NCBI RefSeq assembly: GCF_014205255.1 | Contig: NZ_JACHNE010000001.1 | Location: 372,001 to 436,000, forward strand | Reading direction: 5' to 3' | Length of the DNA stretch: 64,000 nt | Source: Streptomyces caelestis | GTDB lineage: Bacteria > Actinomycetota > Actinomycetes > Streptomycetales > Streptomycetaceae | In this document: positions 1-8,605 of the stretch, piece after piece | Layout of the letters: each line of letters begins with the position of its first letter | Numbering within the stretch: position 1 is the stretch's first letter | Notes under the pieces: model-generated | What the model saw: only the letters and a program-made list of their open reading frames with translations | Told to the model about the DNA's origin: nothing | Database searches by the model: none | Program-made: the position numbers and the translations under genes

Positions 1-2444
1 CCCATGTGGTGCTGGAGGAGGGGCCGCCCGGCCTGGTCCCCGGACGGACGGCCGAGGAGCCCGTCGCACGCCTGCACGTGCTGTCCGACCTCGACGCCGG
101 GCGCGTCCGCGACACGGCGGGCAGGCTCGCCGACTGGCTGCGCGAAAGCACCGCGCACCCCGCCGACGTGGCCCGGACCCTGGCCGGGCGCACCGGCCGC
201 GGCCCCGTACGCGCCGCCGTGGTCGCCCGGGATCGCGCCGAACTCTCCGAGGCGCTGGGCGCGTTGGCGGCGGGCCGCCCGGACGCGCGGGTGGTGACCG
301 GGGAGCACGACCGGGTCGGGCGCGGCCCGGTGTGGGTCTTCTCGGGGTACGGCAGCCAGTGGCCGGGCATGGGCCGCAGGCTGCTGGCCGAGGAACCCGC
401 GTTCGCCGCCGCCGTGGAGAAACTCGACCCGCAACTCGCCCTGGAATGCGGCCTGTCCCTGTACGACCACCTGTCCTCCGGGGCCGGTCTCGACCGCCTG
501 GACGTCGCCCAGCCCGTGCTGTTCGGGCTTCAGCTGGCCCTCGCCGAGCTGTGGCGGTCGCACGGGGTCGAACCCGCCGCGGTGATCGGCCACTCCATGG
601 GCGAGGTCGCGGCGGCGGTGTGCGCGGGCGCGCTGGACGTGGCGGACGGGGCGCGTGTCATCGCCGTACGGGCCCGGCTGCTGAGCGGGCTGAGCGGCGG
701 CGCGATGGCCGTGGTGGACCTGGACGACGCCGAACTAGCGTCCCTGGAGCGGGACTTCCCGGGTGTGTACGTCGCCGTGCACTCCTCCCCCCGGCAGAAG
801 GTCGTCACGGGCGAGGAAGCCGCGGTGGCCGGGCTCGTACGCCGGCTGGAGGGGCAGGGCCGGGCGGCCCGGGCCATGCGGGTCGTCGGCGCCGGGCACT
901 CGCCCCAGGTGGACGCGCTGCTGCCGGAGCTCGCCGACGCGCTGTCCGGCATCCGGGGCCGGCGGCCGCGTGTCCCGGTGTACTCCACCGTCCTCGACGA
1001 CCCGCGCGGCGACTGCCTGTTCGACGCGGCCCACTGGGCGGCCAACCTCAGGCGGCCCGTCCGCCTGGACCGGGCGCTCGCGGCGGCCGCGGCCGACGGC
1101 CACACGGCGTTCGTCGAGATCTCGCCCCACCCGGTGCTGACCGGGGCCGTCGCCGACACCGTGCCCGATGCCCTCGCCCTGGCCACCCTGCGCCGGGACG
1201 CCGACGGGGCGGAGGCGTTCGCCGGGCAGCTGGGCGCCCTGTACGTGGCGGGCCAGCGGCTGCCCGCGCCGCCCGGCCGGGTCGTCGACCTGCCGGTGCC
1301 GCGGTGGCGGCACGTACGGCACTGGTGGACGGACGGACGGGCCCGCACCGAGCCGGTGCCGGAGCCGGCGCAATCTCCCGCCGACGTGGCGGAACCGACG
1401 TCGGTCCTGGCCCGGCTGACCCACCACATCGCCGCCGTCACCGGCCATCCGCCCACCCGTGTCACCCCGGGCACCGCGCTGGCCGATCTGGGCCTGGACT
1501 CGCTGATGGCCGTCCGGGTCCGCACGGCCGTGGAACGCGAGTTCGGCATCGAACTCCCCCTGCGCGACCTGTTCGCCGCCGCCACCGTCGAGGACGCCGC
1601 CGCCCGGATCCAGCAGGCCCTCCCCCGCGAGGACACCCCGCTGCGCCCGCTGCGCGCCACCGGTTCCCGGCCCCCGCTGTTCCTCGTCCACGCGGCCGGC
1701 GGCCCGGTCACCGTCTACCGGACGCTCGCCGAACGGCTCGGCGAGAGCCACCCGGTGTACGGGCTGGAGCGGATCGAGGAGGCCCGGACCGTGCCGGAGA
1801 AGGCGCGCCGCTACGCCGAGGCGATCGCCGTCGCCCACCCCGACGGGCCCTGCCTGGTGGGCGGCTGGTCCTTCGGCGGCTTCGTCGCCCAGGAGACCGC
1901 GCGGCAGCTGACCGCCGCCGGACGGGACGTGCCGCTGGTCGTGCTCATCGACTCCGTACGCCCCCTCCCCCGGCCCGGCCTGACGCGCGCCGACCGGATC
2001 CGGGCGCACTTCGAGGGCTTCGCCGGCCACGTCGCCGACGCCTACGGGGTGCGGCTGGAGTTGCCGTACGACGAGCTCGTGGCCATGGACGACGACCGGG
2101 ACCGCATCGACACCGTGCTGCGGGCACTGCGGGAGGCCGCCGAGGTGCCGCCCGCCGCGCTGGAGCACCAGCGCGCCTCCTACCTGGACATGGGCATCGG
2201 GGAGGCCCATCGGCCCGGCGGCTACGACGGGCCGGTCGTCCTCTACCGGGCCACCGATCCCGCGCCCCACACCGTGCGCGACCCGGCGTACGAACGGGAC
2301 GACGAGGCGCTGGGCTGGGACGAGGTATGCCCACGCCTGGAGGTCGTGCCGGTGCCCGGTCACCACCTGTCGCTGCTCGATCCGCCGCACGTCGACGAGA
2401 TCGCCGCCCACCTGAGCCGGGTGCTCGCCGAGCGGGCCCCCTGA
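1..2444 (+). CDS. Type I polyketide synthase, C-terminal part (KS linker-AT-ACP-TE), 5' end outside window
   Basis: The frame is open from the first base and begins with HVVLEEG, the conserved end of a ketosynthase, so the KS lies upstream. Counting from the GTG at 6, an acyltransferase follows (about 110-440: GSQWPGMG, nucleophile S197 in GHSMGEV, H298 in GAGHSPQ, ISPHPVL), then an acyl carrier protein (phosphopantetheine S499 in LGLDSL) and a thioesterase (S622 in GGWSFGG, D649, His in PGHHLSLL). No KR, DH or ER lies between AT and TE, so the product of this module should stay a beta-ketoacyl unit. AT details (GHSMGEVAAAV, HSPQVD, the post-AT PAGR-like linker) resemble mycobacterial MAS/Pks13-type synthases rather than typical Streptomyces modular AT domains. 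The usual YASH/HAFH specificity site reads GAGH, so the extender unit cannot be assigned. The next gene starts 21 bp downstream. Confidence 0.93.
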   Translation, partial: HVVLEEGPPGLVPGRTAEEPVARLHVLSDLDAGRVRDTAGRLADWLRESTAHPADVARTLAGRTGRGPVRAAVVARDRAELSEALGALAAGRPDARVVTGEHDRVGRGPVWVFSGYGSQWPGMGRRLLAEEPAFAAAVEKLDPQLALECGLSLYDHLSSGAGLDRLDVAQPVLFGLQLALAELWRSHGVEPAAVIGHSMGEVAAAVCAGALDVADGARVIAVRARLLSGLSGGAMAVVDLDDAELASLERDFPGVYVAVHSSPRQKVVTGEEAAVAGLVRRLEGQGRAARAMRVVGAGHSPQVDALLPELADALSGIRGRRPRVPVYSTVLDDPRGDCLFDAAHWAANLRRPVRLDRALAAAAADGHTAFVEISPHPVLTGAVADTVPDALALATLRRDADGAEAFAGQLGALYVAGQRLPAPPGRVVDLPVPRWRHVRHWWTDGRARTEPVPEPAQSPADVAEPTSVLARLTHHIAAVTGHPPTRVTPGTALADLGLDSLMAVRVRTAVEREFGIELPLRDLFAAATVEDAAARIQQALPREDTPLRPLRATGSRPPLFLVHAAGGPVTVYRTLAERLGESHPVYGLERIEEARTVPEKARRYAEAIAVAHPDGPCLVGGWSFGGFVAQETARQLTAAGRDVPLVVLIDSVRPLPRPGLTRADRIRAHFEGFAGHVADAYGVRLELPYDELVAMDDDRDRIDTVLRALREAAEVPPAALEHQRASYLDMGIGEAHRPGGYDGPVVLYRATDPAPHTVRDPAYERDDEALGWDEVCPRLEVVPVPGHHLSLLDPPHVDEIAAHLSRVLAERAP

Positions 2445-2465
2445 ATGGAAAACCGAGGAGCCGCC

Positions 2466-3422
2466 ATGCCCGACCTGCCGCCGAAGCCCGCTGCCGGAGT
2501 GTCCCGGCGCACTGTCGCCAGAGCGACGGCCGCCACCGGCCTCGCCGTCCTGTTCGGGGCCGCGGGCGGCACGGCCCGTGCCGGGGCCGCCACCCGGCTC
2601 GGGCCGCGCACGCTGGACGTGTCCGTGCCCTCCGCCGCGCTCGGCCGCAGCGCGCCGGTCCGGCTGATCCTGCCGTCGGACTTCGGTTCGCGGCCGGAGC
2701 GGACGTATCCCGTGCTGTATCTGCTGCACGGCGCCCACGACGACTACACGTCCTGGACCCGGGAGACCGACATCGAGGCCTTCACCGAGGGCCGCGACCT
2801 GATCGTGGCGATGCCGGACGCGGGCCCCACCGGCATCCCCAGCGTCTGGCGCGGCGGGCCCGACTACGAGACGTTCCAGGTGAAGGAGGTACCGGCGCTG
2901 CTCGCCCGGGACTACCGGGCCTCCGGCGTACGGGCGGTCGCCGGGGTCTCCACCGGCGGCTACGGCGCGATGGCGCACGCGGCCCGGCACCCCGGGGCGT
3001 TCAAGGCCGCGGCCTCCTTCAGCGGCGTCCTCGACACCACCGCGCCCGGCGTTCCCCCCATCATGGACGCCATCGTGGCCCGCGAGAACCTGCCGGCCCA
3101 TTCCCTGTGGGGTCATCCGCTGCTGAACCTCCTGACCTGGCGGGAGTTCAACCCGCGGGCCCACGCCACCGGGCTGCGCGGCACCGCCCTGTACGTCTCG
3201 CAGGGCAGCGGAGTGGGCGGCGGCAGCGGCGATCCGCTGCCCGGCGTGCTGGAGAGCGCCCTGTGGCCCTCGGCGCAGGGCTTCGCCGGCGCGCTCACCC
3301 GCCTGGGCATCCGCGCCACCACGCACTTCTACTCGGGAGGAGGACACGACTGGGCTTACTGGAAGCGGGAGTTCACCGCCTCGTGGCCGATGCTCGCCCA
3401 TGCACTGGGCGTGCCGGAGTGA
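2466..3422 (+). CDS. Tat-exported antigen-85-like esterase/acyltransferase
   Basis: A 318-residue alpha/beta hydrolase of the putative esterase family (PF00756), the family of antigen 85 mycolyltransferases and S-formylglutathione hydrolase. The N-terminus has a twin-arginine signal (SRRTVARA then a hydrophobic stretch), so export by Tat is expected. The nucleophile is S162 in GVSTGGYG, the oxyanion side is in LLHGAHDD, and the catalytic His is in SGGGHDW near the C-terminus. An ATG at 2445 directly follows the PKS stop, but the ATG at 2466 has GAGGAG five bases upstream and is preferred. It is probably co-transcribed with the PKS, and the pair suggests that the PKS product or a conjugate is transferred or hydrolysed outside the cell. 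Ordinary esterase function is equally possible from sequence alone. Confidence 0.88.
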   Translation: MPDLPPKPAAGVSRRTVARATAATGLAVLFGAAGGTARAGAATRLGPRTLDVSVPSAALGRSAPVRLILPSDFGSRPERTYPVLYLLHGAHDDYTSWTRETDIEAFTEGRDLIVAMPDAGPTGIPSVWRGGPDYETFQVKEVPALLARDYRASGVRAVAGVSTGGYGAMAHAARHPGAFKAAASFSGVLDTTAPGVPPIMDAIVARENLPAHSLWGHPLLNLLTWREFNPRAHATGLRGTALYVSQGSGVGGGSGDPLPGVLESALWPSAQGFAGALTRLGIRATTHFYSGGGHDWAYWKREFTASWPMLAHALGVPE

Positions 3423-3544
3423 CGGGGGTGCCGTCGGGGCACGGAACGGAGCGCAGGGGTCGTCCGTCCAACACAGGACTTCCCGCTCGTCCCAGCGGTT
3501 ACAGTCCGCGGGCGAGCCGCTTCCGCTCGAAAGGAGTGTCCGTG

Positions 3545-4762
3545 ATGGCTGTGCCCGCCCCGCACGGCGTGCCGGACCGCCCCCATACGCCACCGGTGCC
3601 GCCCGACCTGGCGAAACTGCTGCGCGCCCAACTGGCGGCCGTCGCCGATCAGGTGGAGGAGGAGGTCCGCCGTCAGGTCCCCGAGTACGCCCGGCCCGCC
3701 GACGGGGCGTACGGCAGGAACCTGCGGGCCGGGGTGGTGCAGGCGCTCACCCTGTTCGTCGACCACATCGCCGACCCGCGGGACGACGGGGGCTCGATCG
3801 CGGCGACGTACTACGAACTGGGGCGCGGCGAGGCGCTGGAGGGCCGCAGCCTGGACGCGTTGCAGTCCGCGCTGCGGGTCGGGGGGATGCACGCCTGGCG
3901 GCTGATGGGTCATACGGTGGAGGAACTCGGCCTTGACTCCACGGTCGTCGCGGCGCTCGGCGAGCTGGCGTTCCGGACCGTGCACGAGGTCGCCCAGGCG
4001 GCCGCGGCCGGCTACGCGGAGGCCCAGCTGCGCAGCTCGGACGAGCTGGAGCGGCGCCGCAGACGGCTGCTCGACCTGCTGCTGGAGGACGGGCCGGTGG
4101 CGCTGGAGGCCGTGCAGGATCTGGCCCACAGCGCGCGCTGGCCGGTGCCCCGGACGGTCGCCGTGGTGGTGCTCGCGGCGGCGCCGGACCGGCGGGAGGA
4201 GGACCGGCCGCTGGCCGCGGCGGGCGCGCTGGTGGACATGGAGTCCCGGCCGCCGCGCATGCTGGTGCCCGACCCGGACGGTTCCGGTCGCTTCGGCCGG
4301 GCGTTCACGCTCGCGCTGCGCGGCCGGCCCGCCGCGATCGGCCCGACGGTCGCGGTCACCGAAGCCGCGCAGTCCCTGCGCATCGCCACCCGGGCACTCG
4401 GGCTGATGGGACGCGGGGTCCTCCCCCGCCAGGGCGTGGTGCGGTGCGCCGACCATCTGTCGACCCTGCTGCTGTACGGCGACGAGCCGCTGCTCGAACG
4501 ACTCCAGGAGCGGGTCCTCGCGCCGCTCGACACGGTCTCGGCCGGGCAGCGCGACCGGCTCGCCGAGACGCTGCTGGCGTGGCTGCTCAGCGGCAGCAAC
4601 GTGCCGGACGTCGCCGTGCGGCTGCACATCCACCCGCAGACGGTCCGCTACCGCCTGCGCCAGCTGGAGAAGCTGTTCGGTGACGCGCTGCACGATCCGG
4701 AGACCCGCCTCGACCTGATTCTCGCGCTGCGCGCGAAGTCACTGCATACGCGCCAGAACTGA
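3545..4762 (+). CDS. PucR-family transcriptional regulator
   Basis: About 405 residues. The C-terminus has the PucR/CdaR helix-turn-helix signature (VPDVAVRLHIHPQTVRYRLR, then LEKLFGDAL and DPETRLDLILAL). The middle carries a divergent GGDEF-like sensor region, and the N-terminal half is helical, as in Streptomyces PucR proteins with an RsbT-co-antagonist-like domain. The ribosome site AAGGAG (3531-3536) serves either GTG 3542 or ATG 3545. The frame stays open far upstream, but that part is a shadow of the PKS. It lies between the Ag85-like gene and the cutinase on the same strand and may regulate one or both. The direct repeat just downstream is a candidate target. Confidence 0.9.
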   Translation: MAVPAPHGVPDRPHTPPVPPDLAKLLRAQLAAVADQVEEEVRRQVPEYARPADGAYGRNLRAGVVQALTLFVDHIADPRDDGGSIAATYYELGRGEALEGRSLDALQSALRVGGMHAWRLMGHTVEELGLDSTVVAALGELAFRTVHEVAQAAAAGYAEAQLRSSDELERRRRRLLDLLLEDGPVALEAVQDLAHSARWPVPRTVAVVVLAAAPDRREEDRPLAAAGALVDMESRPPRMLVPDPDGSGRFGRAFTLALRGRPAAIGPTVAVTEAAQSLRIATRALGLMGRGVLPRQGVVRCADHLSTLLLYGDEPLLERLQERVLAPLDTVSAGQRDRLAETLLAWLLSGSNVPDVAVRLHIHPQTVRYRLRQLEKLFGDALHDPETRLDLILALRAKSLHTRQN

Positions 4763-4791
4763 TTTCCCTGACGCAACGCAATCGGTTAGGC

Positions 4792-4848
4792 ACTCAATCG
4801 GCGACGTACTCAATCGGCGACAAAAAATCGCGGGGATTCCATAATCCC
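4792..4848. promoter_or_regulatory. Direct repeat plus inverted repeat upstream of cutinase gene
   Basis: The 14-mer ACTCAATCGGCGAC occurs perfectly at 4792-4805 and 4808-4821, a 16-bp spacing that places both copies on nearly the same helix face at one and a half turns. It is followed by an inverted repeat GGGATT-CCAT-AATCCC (4833-4848). The block sits in the AT-richest stretch between the PucR stop and the cutinase start and looks like an activator or repressor site. PucR is the obvious candidate by position, but nothing in the sequence proves it. Confidence 0.5.
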
Positions 4849-4938
4849 GTGCATAACACTCCGGGAGGCACAGCGAATACGTTCGGGCCATCCTTTTTCG
4901 CAGGCGCTCGACGCGCCTCACCCGCGGAGGATTCCCCC

Positions 4939-5610
4939 ATGCGTATCCGTTTGTGCCTCGCCGCGCTCTCGCTGGCCGGCGGGGCCGGTCTCGCCACCCT
5001 CTCGGCTCCCTCGGCCACGGCCACGTCCACGACTGCGGTCACGACCGCGGCCGCGGCCTGCACGGACGTCGAGGTGGTCTCGGCGCGCGGCACCTTCGAG
5101 CCGGGCACGCTCGGCTTCATCGTCGGCGACCCGGTGTATTCCGCCCTAAAGAAGAAGGTGGCGGGCAAAAGCCTCTCCAGCTACGCCGTAGACTATCCCG
5201 CGAACCTTTCCCCCACGTCTGCCGCGCGGGGCAACACGGACCTGGTGAACCATGTGAGGAGCCAGGCCGCTGCCTGCCCGAATCAGCGGTTCGTTCTCGT
5301 CGGCTATTCGCAGGGCGCGAACGTCGTCGACAACTCGATCGGCATCAGCAGCGCGGGCGCGGTCGTCGGCAGCCCCATCGTGGCCACACTGCCCGCGGCG
5401 GTCGAGCCGAAGGTCGCCGCGGTGCTGCTGTTCGGCAACCCGATCCGCGCCATCGGCAAGAGCGTCACCGGCACGTACCAGAGCCGCACCCTGGACATCT
5501 GCGCCAAGGGCGACCCCATCTGCGAGAGGGGCGGCGGCGACACCGGGGCACACCTGAGCTACCGCGACGACGCGGACGCAGCGGCGACGTTCGCCGCGGG
5601 CAAGCTCTGA
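4939..5610 (+). CDS. Secreted cutinase-family serine esterase
   Basis: A 223-residue cutinase (PF01083). It has a Sec signal peptide of about 30-45 residues (MRIRLCLAALSLAGGAGL, Ala-rich cleavage region), then the mature start CTDVEVVSARGTFEPGT, nucleophile Ser in VGYSQGANV, catalytic Asp in CAKGDPIC and catalytic His in GAHLSY. Four cysteines are placed as in the family's two disulphides. Cutinase-fold enzymes hydrolyse cutin, polyesters or lipids outside the cell. Actinobacterial members are often phospholipases or thioesterases. GCGGAGGA (4924-4931) precedes the ATG with normal spacing. The in-frame ATG at 4849 has no ribosome site and overlaps the regulatory repeats. Confidence 0.92.
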   Translation: MRIRLCLAALSLAGGAGLATLSAPSATATSTTAVTTAAAACTDVEVVSARGTFEPGTLGFIVGDPVYSALKKKVAGKSLSSYAVDYPANLSPTSAARGNTDLVNHVRSQAAACPNQRFVLVGYSQGANVVDNSIGISSAGAVVGSPIVATLPAAVEPKVAAVLLFGNPIRAIGKSVTGTYQSRTLDICAKGDPICERGGGDTGAHLSYRDDADAAATFAAGKL

Positions 5611-5640
5611 CCGAAGCGACGACGACCCGCGCCGGGACCA

Positions 5641-6650
5641 CGATCTCGGCCACGGCGCGGGTCTAGCCCCCGGCGCAAGCTTGACCCGGGGCAGTTCTTG
5701 GCCCAGGTGCGGATCTTGGTCCCGGCGCAGTTCTTGGCCCGGGGGCGGATCCGCGCCGGGTGGCGGGCCCCTGCTGCGACACGAATCTGTGCCGCGGCAG
5801 GGGCCTCGGCGCGGCACGGATCTCGGCCGCAGCGACCGGCCTGAGCCGGGCAGCGACTTCGACCCCAACGGCGGCCATGAGCCACGCAGCGGGCTCGGCC
5901 CCGGCACGGGTCCAAGCCAGCAGCGGAACTTGACCCCCGACACCGCCCTGCCCCGGCCACGCGAGCCTTGGCGGCGGCACGGGCTTGGGCCTCAACTCCG
6001 CCTCGGCAGCGGCGGGGACCTGATCCGGGCAGCGGGACTCGCTCCCGGTACGGATCTGAACCGGACGGCACGCCCTGGCCGCGGCCCGGATCTGTGCCAC
6101 GACACGGGCGGGCTTTGGCCTCAACTCCGCCTCCGCGCGGGCGCCTCGGCAGCGACGGGGACCTGGCAGCGGGACCCACTCCCCGCACGGACCTGAACCG
6201 GACGGCACGCCCTGGCCGCGGCGCGGATCTGTGCCACGACACGGGCGGGCTTTGGCCTCAACTCCGCCTCCGCGCGGGCGCCTCGGCAGCGACGGGGACC
6301 TGGCAGCGGGACCCGCTCCCCGCACGGACCTGAACCGGACGGCACGCCCTGGCCGCGGCCCGGATCTGTGCCACGACACGGGCGGGCTTTGGCCTCAACT
6401 CCGCCTCCGCGCGGGGGCCTCGGCAGCGACGGGGACCTGGCAGCGGGACCCGCTCCCCGCACGGACCTGAACCGGACGGCACGCCCTGACCGCGGCGCGG
6501 GTCTCGACCGCCGCACGGATCTCGGCCCCAGCGCAGACCTCGCGGCGACGCGAAGCTGAACCGAAGCAGAGGACTTGAGCCGGGTAGCGGGACTTGGCCT
6601 CCGCACGGGTCTGAGTCCGGCAGCGAGTTCGACCGCAGTGGTGCGTCCGA
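5641..6650. repeat. Degenerate 18-bp-period minisatellite filling the cutinase-hydrolase gap
   Basis: This roughly 1-kb gap between the cutinase stop and the next gene has no credible gene but a strong 18-base rhythm. TTCTTGG starts at 5695, ATCTTGG at 5713 and TTCTTGG at 5731, exactly 18 apart. The drifting unit is near CACGGATCTCGGCCCCGG and continues for many turns on both sides of the 137-bp block. Because 18 is a multiple of three, both strands show long open frames of simple composition (PGPRSA-like and RTDLNRT-like peptides), but none has a ribosome site or gene-like start. I read it as non-coding repeat DNA. Its ends are approximate. Confidence 0.7.
6056..6500. repeat. 137-bp tandem repeat, three near-identical full copies plus a partial
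   Basis: The string CTGAACCGGACGGCACGCC begins at 6056, 6193, 6330 and 6467, so the period is exactly 137 bp. Copies 1-3 (6056-6192, 6193-6329, 6330-6466) differ by about two substitutions between neighbours, and copy 4 decays after about 30 bases. A diverged earlier copy of the unit's second half lies at about 5970-6050. The unit is itself built from the 18-bp rhythm of the surrounding array, so this is a higher-order amplification within a minisatellite. 137 is not a multiple of three, so neighbouring copies are read in different frames, which argues against coding. Confidence 0.95.
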
Positions 6651-6668
6651 GTCGTAGTGGCCTACGAA

Positions 6669-6697
6669 GGGGCCCGGGAGGAATCCTTCCGGGCCCC
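6669..6697 (-). terminator. Hairpin downstream of the secreted hydrolase gene
   Basis: GGGGCCCGG (6669-6677) pairs perfectly with CCGGGCCCC (6689-6697) around an 11-nt loop. It lies 21 bp beyond the stop of the minus-strand gene ending at 6718 and is a likely transcription terminator, without a long T tract. Confidence 0.6.
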
Positions 6698-6717
6698 GGT
6701 CGTGCGTGCGGGGTGAG

Positions 6718-8439
6718 CTAGCGCGGTGACTGTGAGAAAGCGGCGAGGCCGGTGGAGACGGGCTCGGGGCGGCCGTTGTTCTGGGTGGGTGCGGCGGTCA
6801 GGACGTCGAGGTGCTGGTAGCCGTCGGCGATGACGGGGTGGAGCTCGGGTGGGACCCGGCCGGCCAGCAGACCCTCGCCGGCGAGGACGGTGAGCACGGG
6901 ATTGGCGGTGAGTCCGCCGGGATGCACGACGAGCTTCTTGACCTGGGGCGAGGTGGACAGCTGGATGTCCGTCACCAGCTTGGTCGGGAAGTACTGCTCG
7001 GTGAAGTCCAGCGGCTGCTCGGCCAGGCTGCGGGCCAGTTGCCGCACGTCGGTGACCTCCTCGCCGGGGCCGGTGAACGGCGTGCCGTCGGCCGACCGGT
7101 GGCCGGGGTCGTCGGGGTCGCCGACGCGGTCGTAGTTGCGCCAGGTGTAGAGCGGTCCCTGCGGCCGGTCCGGGATGGCCTTGTACGCGGTGCCGTACAA
7201 CCCGGGCTGCTGCGCTCCGCCGTTGGCCACGGGGAAGCTCTTGTCGGCGATCGGCCCGCCGTCGAAGAAGCCGACGCTGGTCTGGAGGAAGGCGAGCGGT
7301 ACGGAGTTGTCGTCCAGCAAGGCGCCGAGCACCGCCCCGTTGGTGAGCCGGAAGTCCTTCACGGCGGGCTTGCCGGTGAGGAAGGCGGCGGTGTTCTTGG
7401 AGAACAGGGCGCGGTGGGTGGCCTCGATGTTGAGGTTGGAGGGCAGGTAGCGCGGCAGGTCCGCCTCCGCGTCCGGGGCCTTGAGCGCACCCATCCCCGC
7501 GATGCCGAGCAGGGTCATGGTCTCGGGGTTGAGCAGCACCGGCGCGGACAGTGCGCGCGGCAGCACGCCGCTGTCGAGCCCGGCCTGCACCACGCCGTAA
7601 CCGAGGCCGATGTCGGGCAGGTTGGTGTCGTCCGGCAGGCTGCCGCTGAGGTCGGCCAGTGAGGTGGAGACGGTCGTGTCGAGGGCGAAGTAGCCGGCGC
7701 ACTGGTTGTAGCCGGCGTCCGCCGTGGTGGCCCGGTCGCCGTCGAAGTCGGCGGCGGCGAAGTAGCCGGTGATCACACCGCCCAGCGAGTGCCCGCCGCA
7801 CAGCACCTTCCGCTTGCGCTGCGCCTGGCCGGGCAACTCGGCGGTGAGCAGGTCGTACTGGTCGCGTACGGTCTGCTCGATGCCGAGCTTCGCCATCCAG
7901 CCCAGCTTCTCGTTGCCGGTGAAGCCGGCGAAGGTCCGGCCGTCGACCTGCTTGCCGCGGTAGTAGTAGTCGACGGCGGTGTGCTGGTCGCCGGAGGCGA
8001 TGCCGGTGCGGTCCTCCAGGCAGTTGGAGCGCCGGTCCAGCGCCCAGAACTCGATGTGCAGGCCCTGCTCGGCGGCCCGCGCCACGGTGTTGCGGGCCAC
8101 GCTGTCGAACGCCCCGGCTCCTTCCAGGATGCCGGGCTGGGCGACGAGGATCCGGTCCGCGTCGGCCGAGGCGGCCGGACCGTCGGCGGAGCGGTAGCGC
8201 AGGTACGACAGCCAGTCACAGGCGGCCGGACGCGGCCCGGCCGACTCCGGCAGCGGCACCTTCACCCGCACCACCGACTCCGTCACCCCGGTCACCGGCG
8301 ATGTCGACGCGACCGGCGTCTCGGTCCGCGCGCCGTCGGCCCGGGCCCCCGGAGCGGCGGCGGTGAGCGTCCCGGCGGTCAGCAGCACCGCCAGTGCGGC
8401 ACCGCGCCACTTCCCTCTTGTCCTACGGTTCATGTCCAT
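6718..8439 (-). CDS. Secreted alpha/beta-hydrolase-fold protein
   Basis: A 573-residue exported protein. A Sec signal (KWRGAALAVLLTAGTLTAAAPGARA) is followed by a region with a lipase-type nucleophile motif GGHSLGG near residue 225, preceded by a hydrolase-like segment (ILVAQPGILEGAGAFD). A second Met three codons in gives an alternative start, and neither has a clear ribosome site. The long C-terminal half (LNPETMTLLGIAGMGAL, YTWRNYDRVG, a final VIADGYQHLDVLTA) fits a dedicated family of actinobacterial secreted lipase-like proteins whose substrate I cannot name. It stands alone: the neighbours are a repeat array and a divergent small gene. Confidence 0.82.
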   Translation of the reverse strand: MDMNRRTRGKWRGAALAVLLTAGTLTAAAPGARADGARTETPVASTSPVTGVTESVVRVKVPLPESAGPRPAACDWLSYLRYRSADGPAASADADRILVAQPGILEGAGAFDSVARNTVARAAEQGLHIEFWALDRRSNCLEDRTGIASGDQHTAVDYYYRGKQVDGRTFAGFTGNEKLGWMAKLGIEQTVRDQYDLLTAELPGQAQRKRKVLCGGHSLGGVITGYFAAADFDGDRATTADAGYNQCAGYFALDTTVSTSLADLSGSLPDDTNLPDIGLGYGVVQAGLDSGVLPRALSAPVLLNPETMTLLGIAGMGALKAPDAEADLPRYLPSNLNIEATHRALFSKNTAAFLTGKPAVKDFRLTNGAVLGALLDDNSVPLAFLQTSVGFFDGGPIADKSFPVANGGAQQPGLYGTAYKAIPDRPQGPLYTWRNYDRVGDPDDPGHRSADGTPFTGPGEEVTDVRQLARSLAEQPLDFTEQYFPTKLVTDIQLSTSPQVKKLVVHPGGLTANPVLTVLAGEGLLAGRVPPELHPVIADGYQHLDVLTAAPTQNNGRPEPVSTGLAAFSQSPR

Positions 8440-8605
8440 GCCACGGACGCTAGGGCTCCGGCAGGAGGGCGTTCAGGGGGTGCTGATGAGAACTCAGTTT
8501 CCGGATCGTGCCTTGTCACCGGCGCACAGAGCCTCCGTGGCCGGTGCCGGGGATCGGTGGGCCGGACCGGCTCAGGACCGGCGGGCCCGACCGGCTCGTC
8601 CCGCT

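Noticed and set aside
735..3593. A 952-codon minus-strand open frame opposite the PKS end and Ag85-like gene
   Set aside because: Repetitive Gly/Arg/Gln composition, no motifs, and both opposite genes have clear catalytic signatures.
6056..6466. The 137-bp repeats as a CRISPR array
   Set aside because: There are no unique spacers between repeats and no cas genes. Copies are directly adjacent.
5663..6606. Several overlapping open frames within the minisatellite on both strands
   Set aside because: They arise because 18 is a multiple of three. The 137-bp unit breaks frame, no start has a ribosome site and the peptides are simple repeats.
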